DNA of 64,000 nucleotides from Arsenophonus nilaparvatae. GTDB lineage: Bacteria > Pseudomonadota > Gammaproteobacteria > Enterobacterales > Enterobacteriaceae. Position 1 is the stretch's first letter. Each line of letters opens with the position of its first letter. The notes beneath the pieces were generated by a model that saw only the letters and a list, made by a program, of their open reading frames with translations, was not told where the DNA came from and made no database searches. Position numbers and translations under genes: made by a program. The DNA is taken from the NCBI RefSeq assembly GCF_000757905.1, contig NZ_JRLH01000003.1. One strand, 5' to 3'. Below, piece after piece: positions 1 through 9,186 of this stretch.

Positions 1-44
1 GTAGTTAGCTAATAAAATCTGTGGGATATTAAATATTAATATAA

Positions 45-72
45 AATAAAGCGCCCATATGCAGGGCGCTAG
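45..72 (-). terminator. Rho-independent terminator of sppA
   Basis: A 7-bp perfect stem, AGCGCCC pairing with GGGCGCT (50-56 and 64-70), lies just past the sppA stop. On the minus strand it is followed by a T-rich tail (TTTATTTTA). Placement and tail fit an intrinsic terminator. Confidence 0.75.
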
Positions 73-95
73 AGTTGAACAATGATGGCTATTTA

Positions 96-1976
96 TTAAT
101 AAACTTCACCACAATTTAAACAAAATGCGTAGCGATTTTGTGGATCATTCATATGCTGGTAAAATTTGATTTGCTGCTGCAGGTCGTTAGCCATTTTTTG
201 CGGAAGTAACAATTGCAGCGTATTGGGCATCATTGCCTCAGCGCTTGAAGTTAATTCAAGTATTAATTGATCTATAAAAGAACGTTCAGGCTGCATCCAG
301 TCAAGTGATGGCGTAGTGACTTTAGCTAACTCAGCCGCTTTATTTACAGCATCGTCAAAATCACCCAGTTTATCAACCAAACCGTTTTGTAGCGCGTCTG
401 AACCTACCCATACCCGACCTTGAGCGATTTTATCTATCTCTGCTGGTGTTTTATGGCGCGCCTGAGCAACATATTTTAGAAAGGTGTTATAGCCATTTTC
501 TATGGTGATTTGCATCATGTCAGAAAATTGCTTATTAATCCCTTTTGTAGCTGAGATATTCGCTAATGGCGTGGTAGAGACCCCGTCAGTATAAACGCCA
601 ATTGTATCTAAGCTTTTCTCAAAGGTATTTATCACACCAAAAATACCAATTGAACCGGTCAGGGTTGTTGGACTGGCAAAAATATAATTGGCCGGTGTTG
701 AAATCCAATAACCTCCTGATGCTGCCATTCCTCCCATCGAAACTACAATAGGTTTATTGGCATCGCGGACAGCCACAAGCTCATTCCTTATCGCTTCTGA
801 AGCGGTAACACTGCCACCAGGACTATTAACACGTAATACAATCGCTTTAATATCAGGGTTAAGTCTTGCTTTACGTATTTGCGCTACCGTTGTTTCGCTG
901 CCAACCATGCCAGGCTCTTGTGGTCCATCTATAATGGCGCCTTGGGCAATTATCACAGCGATATTTCCAGCTTGCTCATCGGATTCTTTTTGTCGCATTA
1001 GCTGATTTTGCTGGGGTTGTTCATTGGCATAATCATAGATACTGATGTAATTAAAATGTTGCTCTTTATCATTCCAGCCAAATTTTTTGCTTAACTCTTT
1101 CTCCATAACTGCGCCGGTAAATATATGATCAATGAGTTTTTGTTTAACCGCATATTGCGCACTATCACCATTGACGCTTTTCATTTCTTCAATCAATTTA
1201 TCGGCACCAGGGAAGATATTTTCTGGCGTCATTTGCCGGTTTTGCGCCACGGTTGATAAATAATGTTGCCATAGTGAACCAATCCAGACTTTATCGGCTT
1301 CACGTGCTTCAGGTGACATATTGTCACGAATAAATGGCTCTACCGCTGATTTATAGGTGCCAACACGGAAAATATGGCTGTTGACTTTTAGCTTATCCAG
1401 TAGCGTCTTATAAAAGAGTTTATTGGTTGAAAAACCGTAAATTCCGACATGACCCTGTTGTGACATATAGATATGATTGGCAAAACTGGCTAAATAATAT
1501 TGCGATTGATTATAACCATTACCTACAGCGTAAATAGGTTTTCCCGCTTGCTTAAACTCTATCAACGCCTTACCAATATATTGTAAAGATGGCTGGTCGG
1601 AACCAATCAAATTATCCAGTTGTAAAACGATACCGGTAATTTTGTCGTCATAGGTTGCCCGGCGGATAATATTTACAATGTCAAATAAGGAGTTTTCTTG
1701 CATGCGTTTGCTTGATGAGCCTAACAATTCGCGGCTCATTTTACCAAGAGGATTAGGGATAGAGACTTGATCAACAATTACACCTTGTAGATCAATAAGT
1801 AGCGCACCATGATATTGGCTCGTCGATTTTTTTTCACTTTTATAGGCAAAGTAACTGCTTGCTGCGATAAAGATCAAAAAAAGACAGATAAAACTGGTGA
1901 CAAATCGTCTGATAAAATTAAGTAATCGCCAACTAAATTTAAAGCAGGTTGCGATTAAATTCCATGGGTTTCGCAT
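96..1976 (-). CDS. sppA: Protease IV (signal peptide peptidase SppA)
   Basis: Inner-membrane serine protease of family S49 that degrades cleaved signal peptides. The 626 residues match the long enterobacterial form (E. coli 618) with two tandem S49 domains. One transmembrane anchor spans about residues 26-46. The catalytic Lys is K209 (GTYKSAVEPF) in the first half and the nucleophilic Ser is about S420 (GGMAASGGYW) in the second, the known split Ser/Lys dyad. Start ATG at 1976. The gene is divergent from ydjA-selD-topB across a 250-nt spacer, the neighbourhood seen in E. coli. No damage is visible. Confidence 0.96.
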   Translation of the reverse strand: MRNPWNLIATCFKFSWRLLNFIRRFVTSFICLFLIFIAASSYFAYKSEKKSTSQYHGALLIDLQGVIVDQVSIPNPLGKMSRELLGSSSKRMQENSLFDIVNIIRRATYDDKITGIVLQLDNLIGSDQPSLQYIGKALIEFKQAGKPIYAVGNGYNQSQYYLASFANHIYMSQQGHVGIYGFSTNKLFYKTLLDKLKVNSHIFRVGTYKSAVEPFIRDNMSPEAREADKVWIGSLWQHYLSTVAQNRQMTPENIFPGADKLIEEMKSVNGDSAQYAVKQKLIDHIFTGAVMEKELSKKFGWNDKEQHFNYISIYDYANEQPQQNQLMRQKESDEQAGNIAVIIAQGAIIDGPQEPGMVGSETTVAQIRKARLNPDIKAIVLRVNSPGGSVTASEAIRNELVAVRDANKPIVVSMGGMAASGGYWISTPANYIFASPTTLTGSIGIFGVINTFEKSLDTIGVYTDGVSTTPLANISATKGINKQFSDMMQITIENGYNTFLKYVAQARHKTPAEIDKIAQGRVWVGSDALQNGLVDKLGDFDDAVNKAAELAKVTTPSLDWMQPERSFIDQLILELTSSAEAMMPNTLQLLLPQKMANDLQQQIKFYQHMNDPQNRYAFCLNCGEVY

Positions 1977-2226
1977 GTGATCTCCAATTATATGATTAAC
2001 ATATTTATCTTAAAAGGACATAAGATAATTGTCAGCCATAACTCATAGAATAATTAAAAATATTATTTTATTGCTATTCAAGCTGATTGAAAATGTTACC
2101 TTACTATACTAATGCTGATGATAATATTCTATTTTTTAGAAACATACTTATAAAATGGTCATTTCTACGCTATTTGTAGCTATGCAAATAGTTGCAATAT
2201 AAGTGAATTTCAACAAGGAGGAATCT

Positions 2227-2778
2227 ATGGATGCTTTAACACTATTATTAACCCGTCGTTCCATGAGTCATTTGACAACACCGGCACCTGAAGGTCAATC
2301 ACTGGATAATATTTTGGCAGCCGGAATGCGAGCTCCTGATCATGGTACGTTACGCCCCTGGCATTTTGTGGTGATCCAAAATCAAGGGCTCGATAAATTT
2401 GGACAGTTACTGGAAAAAGCCGCAATTAACGCTAACTTAGGCAAAGAAGCTGAAGAGAAAGCCAAAAAAGCACCGCTACGAGCTCCGTTAATTATTGCTG
2501 TTATTGCTAAAATTGTCATCGATACAAAAATTCCTGCCTGGGAGCAAGTTATTACTGCTGGTTGTTGTGTTCATGCTATGCAGATGGCTGCTGTTGCTCA
2601 AGGATTTGGTGGCATCTGGCGTACTGGCTCTTGGACCTCTGATCCGGTGGTGAGATCAGGTTTAGCTTGCCAACAAGATGATAAAATTGTTGGCTTCCTC
2701 TATTTAGGAACGCCAAAATTTAATCCTACAATGAAAAGTTCTTCAGCGGATATAAAGGATTTTGTGACTTATTTTTAA
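2227..2778 (+). CDS. ydjA: Nitroreductase-family flavoprotein YdjA
   Basis: Small FMN-dependent NAD(P)H oxidoreductase of the nitroreductase family; the physiological substrate in enterobacteria is not settled. The ATG at 2227 follows a strong AAGGAGG ribosome site (2215-2221) and gives 183 residues, the E. coli length, beginning MDALTLLLTRRSMS. An upstream in-frame GTG at 2203 would add eight residues but has no site. The family's RRS near the N-terminus, AGMRAPDHGTLRPWHF and the GFGGIWRTG segment are present. It is the first gene of a tight ydjA-selD-topB cluster, 10 nt before selD. Confidence 0.94.
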   Translation: MDALTLLLTRRSMSHLTTPAPEGQSLDNILAAGMRAPDHGTLRPWHFVVIQNQGLDKFGQLLEKAAINANLGKEAEEKAKKAPLRAPLIIAVIAKIVIDTKIPAWEQVITAGCCVHAMQMAAVAQGFGGIWRTGSWTSDPVVRSGLACQQDDKIVGFLYLGTPKFNPTMKSSSADIKDFVTYF

Positions 2779-2788
2779 AGGAAAAAAT

Positions 2789-3832
2789 ATGCCATCGGAA
2801 ATCAAATTAACCCAATTTAGTCATGGAGCGGGTTGTGGTTGTAAAATTGCGCCAAATATATTGGAGACTATTTTATATAGTGAACGTAAAAAATTTAATG
2901 ATCCTCATTTGCTGGTTGGTAACGAGACCAACGATGACGCTGCTGTTTATGATCTTGGCAATGGTGTAGGGATTATTAGTACCACGGATTTTTTTATGCC
3001 AATAGTGGATTCTCCGATTGATTTTGGCCGTATTGCTGCCACTAATGCAATTAGTGATATTTATGCGATGGGTGGTAAACCCATTATGGCGATTGCGATA
3101 TTAGGTTGGCCCATTAATAAAATCCCAGCTGAGATAGCCCAGCAAGTGATTGAAGGGGGGCGGATGGTTTGTCAGGATGCCGGTATATCACTTGCCGGTG
3201 GTCATTCGATCGATGCGCCAGAACCGATATTTGGTCTTGCCGTGACAGGTGTTATTAATACCGCTAAAGTAAAAAAGAATAGTACTGCAGTTGCGGGTAG
3301 CCAATTATTTTTAACTAAACCATTAGGAATTGGTATTCACACAACGGCAGAAAAGAAAAAATTATTGTTACCTGAACATCAAGGGTTAGCGACTCAGATT
3401 ATGTGTCAATTAAATAAATCAGGCTCAGAATTGGCAAATATTGAAGGAGTTACTGCGATGACCGATGTAACCGGTTTTGGTTTGTTAGGCCATTTAACTG
3501 AAATCTGTCGGGCGGCTGATTTACAGGCGACGGTGGCTTTTTCGCAGATAGCTAAATTACCTCATATTGAAAGTTATATTGAGCAAGGGTGTGTACCAGG
3601 TGGAACCCAACGTAATTTTGCCAGTTACGGCCATTTTTTAGGCCAAATGACACCGTTACAACGCAATGTATTATGTGATCCGCAGACCTCAGGAGGCCTA
3701 CTAATGGCGGTGTTACCAACAGCAATTGCTGAAGTTAAACAAATTGCCTGGCAAAATAATTTATCTCTTAGCGCAATCGGTCAATTAGAGCAATCCAAAT
3801 CTGGCAGAGCGATGATTGAGGTAGTTGAGTAA
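2789..3832 (+). CDS. selD: Selenide, water dikinase (selenophosphate synthase)
   Basis: Makes selenophosphate from selenide and ATP, the Se donor for Sec-tRNA and for selenouridine in tRNA. The 347 residues match the family over their length. The N-terminal active-site segment HGAGCGCK carries a Cys (C16) rather than selenocysteine, plus the catalytic Lys (K19). The nucleotide-binding segments DDAAVYDLGNG and STTDFFMP and the C-terminal CDPQTSGG motif are intact. Start ATG at 2789 after AGGAAA. It sits between ydjA and topB as in E. coli. Whether selA/selB or mnmH are present lies outside the window. Confidence 0.97.
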   Translation: MPSEIKLTQFSHGAGCGCKIAPNILETILYSERKKFNDPHLLVGNETNDDAAVYDLGNGVGIISTTDFFMPIVDSPIDFGRIAATNAISDIYAMGGKPIMAIAILGWPINKIPAEIAQQVIEGGRMVCQDAGISLAGGHSIDAPEPIFGLAVTGVINTAKVKKNSTAVAGSQLFLTKPLGIGIHTTAEKKKLLLPEHQGLATQIMCQLNKSGSELANIEGVTAMTDVTGFGLLGHLTEICRAADLQATVAFSQIAKLPHIESYIEQGCVPGGTQRNFASYGHFLGQMTPLQRNVLCDPQTSGGLLMAVLPTAIAEVKQIAWQNNLSLSAIGQLEQSKSGRAMIEVVE

Positions 3833-3835
3833 CCT

Positions 3836-5776
3836 ATGCGCCGTCTATTTATTGCAGAAAAGCCCAGTTTAGCGCGTGCTATAGCTGATGTTTTACCTAA
3901 GCCACACAAACGACAAGATGGTTTTATTGTCTGTGGTGATTCGCAATATGTGACTTGGTGTATTGGTCATTTATTGGAGCAAGCTGAACCAGAAACTTAC
4001 GATCCTCGTTTAGCACGTTGGTCATTAACTGATTTACCGATTATTCCTGAAAAATGGCAATTAAAGCCTCGGGCGGCAGTTATTAAGCAACTTAATACTA
4101 TTAAAGCGCTATTAGTTCAGGCCGATGAGATTGTGCATGCGGGAGATCCCGATCGCGAAGGGCAATTGCTGGTGGATGAAGTGTTAGATTTTTTAGCCTT
4201 ACCCGATGATAAAAAGCAGTCTGTTCAGCGCTGTTTAATTAGCGATCTTAATCCTCAAGCGGTAGTTAAGGCCATTGAACGGTTAAGAAGTAATCGAGAT
4301 TTTATTCCACTTTGTGTTTCGGCATTGGCTCGAGCCAGAGCGGATTGGTTGTATGGCATAAATATGACGCGGGCTTATACTTTGCTTGGCCAGCGAGGGG
4401 GGTATCAAGGGGTATTATCTGTTGGCCGAGTTCAAACGCCAGTATTGGGATTGGTGGTTAGAAGGGATGAAGAGATTGAACATTTTGTTGCTAAAGATTT
4501 TTTTGAGGTAAAAGCACATATAATCACGCCGAATAAAGAACGTTTTACCGCTATCTGGCAGCCAAGTGAAGCCTGCATTGATTATCAGGATGAAGAAGGG
4601 CGTCTGATTCATCGCCCGTTAGCCGAGCATGTTGCTGCACGAATTACGCAGCAGCCGGCCTTGGTTGTTACCTATCAAAATAAACAAGAATCAGAAATTG
4701 CGCCCTTACCTTATTCTTTGTCGGCTTTGCAAATTGAAGCCGCTAAAAAACATGGCTTAAGTGCCAAGGAAGTTCTTGATATATGCCAACAACTATATGA
4801 AAAACATAAAGTTATTACTTATCCTCGTTCAGATAGTCGTTACTTACCGCAAGAGCATTTTGCCAATCGCCATGGGGTATTAAAAGCTATTGCTGTACAT
4901 CAGCCAGAACTTACACAATTTGAATTGGCTGAATTAGATAAGCAAAATCGCTGCTGGGATGATAAAAAAGTTGATGCACATCATGCAATTATTCCTACCG
5001 CTAAAGCAATAGCGGTGCAGCTTGATCAAAACGAAAGCAAAATTTATGCATTGATTGCTGCTCAATATATTATCCAATTTATGGCTAGTGCAAAATTTCA
5101 TAAACGGGTTATTGAACTGGAGATCGCAGGTGGAAAATTTATCGCCAGAGCTCGCTTTTTGGTCGAACCTGGTTGGCGAGCAATTTTAACTACTAAGGAA
5201 CGGGATGCGGATAATGATGGTATGCCACTCCCTGAGGTAAAGGTAAAAGATGAGTTATTTTGCGAGCAGGGTGAAGTAATAGAAAAGCAGACTCAGCCAC
5301 CAAAACCCTTTACTGATGCCACTTTGTTGTCGGCTATGACCGGTATTGCTCGTTTTGTGCAAGATAAGGCGTTGAAAAAGGTATTGCGAGCAACGGATGG
5401 TTTAGGAACAGAAGCGACCCGAGCGGGTATTATAGAACTGTTATTTAAACGTAAGTTTTTGGTTAAAAAAGGTCGTTATATCCATGCTGCGCCAGCAGGC
5501 ATCGCCTTATATAAAGTTTTACCGCTGGTGGCAGTATTGCCTGATATGACTGCTCACTGGGAGTCTAAATTAACCCAAATCAGTGAAAAACAGTTTCGTT
5601 ATCAGGATTTTATGTCACCATTGGCAGATACATTGAAAATGTTAATCCAACAAGCGAAACAACAAACTGATTTAACCATATTCCGTACGATATCGGTCAT
5701 CGAAGAGAAAACGGAGAAAAAGTTATCAGTAAAGAAGAAGAGAGCTAGTCAAAAAAAGCAATCAAATGATAGCTAA
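3836..5776 (+). CDS. topB: DNA topoisomerase III
   Basis: Type IA topoisomerase that decatenates and unlinks single-stranded crossings, acting with RecQ-type helicases and at replication termination. The 646 residues hold the Toprim motif DPDREGQ (104-110) and the active-site Tyr at Y329 within VITYPRSDSRYL. The C-terminal tail is lysine-rich (KKLSVKKKRASQKK) and has no zinc fingers, which distinguishes it from TopA in this window. The start ATG lies only 3 nt after the selD stop, so translational coupling is likely. The stop codon is inside one arm of the palindrome at 5761-5801. Confidence 0.97.
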   Translation: MRRLFIAEKPSLARAIADVLPKPHKRQDGFIVCGDSQYVTWCIGHLLEQAEPETYDPRLARWSLTDLPIIPEKWQLKPRAAVIKQLNTIKALLVQADEIVHAGDPDREGQLLVDEVLDFLALPDDKKQSVQRCLISDLNPQAVVKAIERLRSNRDFIPLCVSALARARADWLYGINMTRAYTLLGQRGGYQGVLSVGRVQTPVLGLVVRRDEEIEHFVAKDFFEVKAHIITPNKERFTAIWQPSEACIDYQDEEGRLIHRPLAEHVAARITQQPALVVTYQNKQESEIAPLPYSLSALQIEAAKKHGLSAKEVLDICQQLYEKHKVITYPRSDSRYLPQEHFANRHGVLKAIAVHQPELTQFELAELDKQNRCWDDKKVDAHHAIIPTAKAIAVQLDQNESKIYALIAAQYIIQFMASAKFHKRVIELEIAGGKFIARARFLVEPGWRAILTTKERDADNDGMPLPEVKVKDELFCEQGEVIEKQTQPPKPFTDATLLSAMTGIARFVQDKALKKVLRATDGLGTEATRAGIIELLFKRKFLVKKGRYIHAAPAGIALYKVLPLVAVLPDMTAHWESKLTQISEKQFRYQDFMSPLADTLKMLIQQAKQQTDLTIFRTISVIEEKTEKKLSVKKKRASQKKQSNDS

Positions 5777-5801
5777 GTGTAAAATAGTACTATCATTTGA
5801 T
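5761..5801. terminator. Bidirectional terminator between topB and xthA
   Basis: A perfect 12-bp inverted repeat, ATCAAATGATAG (5761-5772) and CTATCATTTGAT (5790-5801), separates the convergent topB and xthA genes. The left arm contains the end of topB and its TAG stop region. Poly-A stretches upstream give a T-run on the minus strand and TTTTAA follows on the plus strand, so it could stop transcription from both sides. The stem is AT-rich, so strength is uncertain. Confidence 0.65.
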
Positions 5802-5807
5802 TTTAAC

Positions 5808-6617
5808 TTAATTTAACTCAAATTTCGCCCAAATAGGGGCATGATCTGAAGGTTTTTCCATACTTCTAATGTCATAATCAATGCCTGTTTCACCACAGCA
5901 GGCAAACAACGAACTAGAGGCTAGAATCAAATCGATTCGCAGACCTCGGTTATCGACAAAACCCTTGGAACGGTAATCAAACCACGAAAATTGATCAGTA
6001 ATTGCTGGATTTTGTTGACGATAAGTATCGATTAATCCCCAGGATTTCAATTTATCCATCCATTCGCGTTCTTCAGGTAAAAATGAGCATTTGCCAGCAC
6101 TTAACCAACGTTTTCTGTTAATTTCACCGATGCCGATATCATGATCCGTTGGACTAATATTCATATCTCCCATAAGAATGATATGCGATTGAGGAGAAAG
6201 ATTATTTTGCAGATAAAGTTGCAAGTCTTGATAAAATTTTGCTTTTGCAGCAAATTTTGTTGGGTGATCACGGCATTCACCTTGTGGGAAATAACCGTTT
6301 ATTATGGTAATTGTGCCTTTTTCTGTTTCAATATCTGCCATAATAATACGGCGCTGGGCATCAATATCGTCGCCAGGAAATCCCTTTTGAATAGTGATTG
6401 GTTTTTGTTTGCAAAATAGCGCGACACCATAATGTGCTTTTTGTCCATGGTAGCAGATATGATAGCCTAACTGATTAACCTGCTCTAAAGGGAATGCACT
6501 ATCATCAACTTTGGTCTCTTGTAAGCCTATGACATCAGGTTGATGTTTTTCGATGATAGCTTCAAGTTGGTGGATGCGTGCTCTTAGGCTATTAATGTTA
6601 AATGAGACAAATTTCAT
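5808..6617 (-). CDS. xthA: Exodeoxyribonuclease III
   Basis: Mg-dependent AP endonuclease and 3' exonuclease of base excision repair; removes 3' blocking groups after oxidative damage. Its 269 residues align with the E. coli protein (268 aa) with catalytic residues at the same numbers: E34 in LQETK, D151 in MGDMNISPTD and H259 in PSDHAPIW. Start ATG at 6617 gives MKFVSFNINSLRAR. It is convergent with topB and shares its terminator. Together with Nth at 52.9 kb it gives the window two base-excision enzymes. Confidence 0.97.
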   Translation of the reverse strand: MKFVSFNINSLRARIHQLEAIIEKHQPDVIGLQETKVDDSAFPLEQVNQLGYHICYHGQKAHYGVALFCKQKPITIQKGFPGDDIDAQRRIIMADIETEKGTITIINGYFPQGECRDHPTKFAAKAKFYQDLQLYLQNNLSPQSHIILMGDMNISPTDHDIGIGEINRKRWLSAGKCSFLPEEREWMDKLKSWGLIDTYRQQNPAITDQFSWFDYRSKGFVDNRGLRIDLILASSSLFACCGETGIDYDIRSMEKPSDHAPIWAKFELN

Positions 6618-7086
6618 TCGAATTGGTTACCTAATTGAAATATATTTATAAAAATATTTTATCAGATTGAATATATAAATGTAACCCATTATATAAAACA
6701 TTTTCTTTTATTTATTAATAAGTTATTTTTATATTTAAATTGTTTAGTGTGATTAGCAGTGATTAAATTTTAAAAAAAACATATAACTTTAAAAAAATAA
6801 TTAATTTAATTCAAATTAATAAACTATAATTAAAAATGCACTATATGAAAATTTGTTTTTTGTCAGAAAATAATAGTTAGATGTAATGATGTTGTTTGCT
6901 AAAAATCAATTTATGAAATTAATTAGCCAGGTTTAATTATTTTTCTTTAAATTATTAGCCTAAGTGCTTTTATCTTAAAGAGCTGTAAAAAGGTATTCTT
7001 TTTGAATTTCTGTGTCAGCTATAAATTATTAAATAGATATTTAAATTTTTCTATTTGATATTTAAGATTGAAGTGGAGTAATCATT
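6618..7086. other. AT-rich gap before the LysR gene
   Basis: About 470 nt of very AT-rich DNA with poly-A and poly-T runs and no credible gene. Near its right end GATATTTAA occurs twice (around 7035 and 7058), just upstream of the LysR gene, which could be an autoregulatory site, though such AT words are common here. Relative to E. coli, gene order jumps from the xthA region to the purU region at this point. Confidence 0.5.
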
Positions 7087-7950
7087 ATGTTTTTCTCAAG
7101 AAAGTTAGAAGCTTTTATGGCAGTTGTTGAACAAGGTTCATTATGTAAAGCGGCGAGAATATTGCACCGCACGGCGCCCCCTGTCGCAAAATCAATTAAA
7201 GATTTTGAGGCCGTATTAGGTAAGACGCTGTTTAAAAGGAAAAAATCCGGCATGACTTTAACAAAGGAAGGGCAAGAACTTTATAATGATTTAAAAAATT
7301 TATATTTGCAGGAAAAAGAAATTACCAAAAGATATGTTGGTAACGAATTTCGTAATGTGGTTAATATTTATTATGACTGGGGTAAAAACCATCATTTAAT
7401 AAAACTTTATCAAACAGCAGGTATTAATAAAATACCAATAAACGTTTTAAAATTTGATTATGATAAAGTAAATGAAATATCAGATTATGATGGCAATATT
7501 TTAATTTTAAGTTCAGAAAAAATTGTAAGTGAACGTTTTATTTTGTTAAAAAAATTACAAAAAGAGGCTATTGGTATATGTTGCCGCAAACAACTTTACG
7601 AACATGCTGAAAAGAATCTATTAAAATTATTGAATCAATTTCCTTGGCTATGTGATCCAGTTTTATATAAGAGTCAATTTATTCGAGATATAGAATCAAA
7701 AGCGACGATAGGGGCAAATAGAATCAATATCAGGTGGATGGAAAACAGTGGTTTTTGCGATGGATTAATACAAAATGGTGATTACATCGGTTTAACCGAT
7801 AAATTACCCGAAACCTGTCAATCAACACCTGACATTATTTTTTTACCGCTAGATGAGCTTAGCATGACAAATAGCTGTTATTTTTATAAATCTAAAGCAC
7901 ATGGTAGTATTTTAAATCGATTTATTGATGCAATTGAAAAAATATATTAA
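7087..7950 (+). CDS. LysR-family transcriptional regulator, target unknown
   Basis: A 287-residue protein with a LysR-type winged helix-turn-helix at about residues 1-60 (MFFSRKLEAFMAVVEQGSLC, KAARILHRTAPPVAKSIKDF). The C-terminal part is the length of a LysR effector domain but diverges from the well-known members, with Cys-containing segments (GICCRKQLYEH, FPWLCDP). Start ATG at 7087 follows GTGGAG. No divergently transcribed partner lies beside it; the next gene, purU, is convergent and separated by about 390 nt with stable hairpins. I do not recognise the subfamily or the effector. Its codon use is as AT-rich as its surroundings. Confidence 0.85.
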   Translation: MFFSRKLEAFMAVVEQGSLCKAARILHRTAPPVAKSIKDFEAVLGKTLFKRKKSGMTLTKEGQELYNDLKNLYLQEKEITKRYVGNEFRNVVNIYYDWGKNHHLIKLYQTAGINKIPINVLKFDYDKVNEISDYDGNILILSSEKIVSERFILLKKLQKEAIGICCRKQLYEHAEKNLLKLLNQFPWLCDPVLYKSQFIRDIESKATIGANRINIRWMENSGFCDGLIQNGDYIGLTDKLPETCQSTPDIIFLPLDELSMTNSCYFYKSKAHGSILNRFIDAIEKIY

Positions 7951-7998
7951 TCAATAGGTAAAATATAAATTGGGCAAAATTATGGTTGATCTGATGCT

Positions 7999-8096
7999 AG
8001 TAACCACAGGGTTGGTAACTTGCGAGTTTACGCTAGTGAATAGACAGAGCAAGCGTTAACTGCTCTAAGTGTCTATCTATTTGATATTTAATAGAT
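7999..8096 (+). other. Run of four short hairpins, possible structured RNA
   Basis: Within 100 nt after the LysR gene four stem-loops follow one another: AACC/GGTT (8002-8013), GTAAC/GTTTAC (about 8016-8031), a long one with ATAGAC/GTCTAT (8040-8045, 8071-8076) enclosing AGAGCA/TGCTCT (8046-8051, 8061-8066), and ATCTATT/AATAGAT (8075-8081, 8090-8096), the last competing slightly with the third. The block is visibly less AT-rich than its surroundings. A T8 run follows at 8163-8170. It may be a 3' UTR or small RNA, or the remnant of a lost element. No known RNA family is recognised. Confidence 0.35.
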
Positions 8097-8262
8097 TAGT
8101 CAGAAGTGTTATCCTTGCTCATTAGTTCATTAGGTAAAATTTAAATGTAATAACGATGTCAGTTTTTTTTAAATATAGTTAATAATAAATAATCATTTAT
8201 CATGATAAATAATTAAATAAAATATTTTATAAAAATTAAATTTAATAAAATAATTATAATTG

Positions 8263-8306
8263 TTTAAAGGTAATATTATGTACTCTGTATAATAATTACC
8301 TTTAAA
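8263..8306. terminator. Palindrome downstream of purU, likely bidirectional terminator
   Basis: A 12-bp perfect inverted repeat, TTTAAAGGTAAT (8263-8274) and ATTACCTTTAAA (8295-8306), extends inward with ATTAT/ATAAT pairing after a one-base offset. It lies between the convergent LysR and purU genes, 35 nt past the purU stop. The AT-rich tails on either side are consistent with an intrinsic terminator. Confidence 0.55.
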
Positions 8307-8340
8307 ATAAGCCAGGCTATTTTATTAAATAGAGGATAGG

Positions 8341-9186
8341 TTAAAGAATAATCGTGCGGTTGCCATGAACAAAAACGCGTTGTGCTAATACCCAGTATAA
8401 AGCGTGGCTTAAGACATTTTTTTCAACGTCTTTACCTGCTCGCATCATATCCTCAGCAGTATAACTATGATCAACGTTAATCACATTCTGAGTAATAATA
8501 GGGCCTTCATCGAGATCATTATTGACAAAGTGCGCCGTTGCTCCAATGATTTTGACACCACGTTGATAAGCTTGATGATAAGGTTTTGCACCAATAAAAG
8601 CTGGCAAAAAAGAGTGATGGATATTAATAATTTTATTGGGATAATGTTGAACGAAATCAGGCGTAAGTACGCGCATATATTTTGCTAAAACCACATAATC
8701 AGGATTATAATTGTCAATTTGTTCTTTTAATAGATGATCATGTTGCTCTCGGGTTAGATTTTCATGGCTAATATAGTGAAATGGGATATTAAATTGTTCA
8801 ACGAGTGATCTTAATGTCTCGTGATTACCAATTACAGCAGCAATTTCCACATCAAGACCATCATAGGCGCTTTTCATTAATAGATCACCTAAGCAGTGTG
8901 CTTCTTTGGTTACCATAATAACAATGCGTCGTTGATTTGCTGTACTTAATTCACGTTTAGACCCTGATGGTAAAGCATCGTCGAGATCAGCCAATAATGT
9001 ATTATCGCTGAAAATACCTTCAAGTTCAGTACGCATGAAAAAGCAGTTTGTCTGATGGTCAACAAATTCATTATTTTGAATAATATTTAATTGATGTTTA
9101 TAACAAATATTTGTGATTTTAGCGATTAACCCTTTTGCATCAGGGCAGATGGTGCGAAGAATTTTTTTTTGTGTGTCTTGTTGCAT
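8341..9186 (-). CDS. purU: Formyltetrahydrofolate deformylase
   Basis: Hydrolyses 10-formyl-tetrahydrofolate to formate and tetrahydrofolate, balancing one-carbon pools and supplying formate to PurT. The 281 residues (E. coli 280) have an N-terminal ACT domain (about 8-85) and a C-terminal formyltransferase fold. The hallmark segment INIHHSFLPAF (about 187-197) and HFVNNDLDEGPI with D226 carry the catalytic Asn/His/Asp. Start ATG at 9186. In E. coli purU is followed by ychJ and rssA before rssB; neither is recognisable in the next 700 nt. Confidence 0.97.
   Translation of the reverse strand: MQQDTQKKILRTICPDAKGLIAKITNICYKHQLNIIQNNEFVDHQTNCFFMRTELEGIFSDNTLLADLDDALPSGSKRELSTANQRRIVIMVTKEAHCLGDLLMKSAYDGLDVEIAAVIGNHETLRSLVEQFNIPFHYISHENLTREQHDHLLKEQIDNYNPDYVVLAKYMRVLTPDFVQHYPNKIINIHHSFLPAFIGAKPYHQAYQRGVKIIGATAHFVNNDLDEGPIITQNVINVDHSYTAEDMMRAGKDVEKNVLSHALYWVLAQRVFVHGNRTIIL

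Noticed and set aside
757..1005. Open frame on the plus strand inside sppA
   Set aside because: Antisense shadow of the conserved S49 core; no ribosome site and no family.
7980..8100. Possible tRNA-Tyr remnant next to purU (E. coli has tyrTV there)
   Set aside because: No T-loop GTTCRA motif, no cloverleaf pairing and no CCA end.
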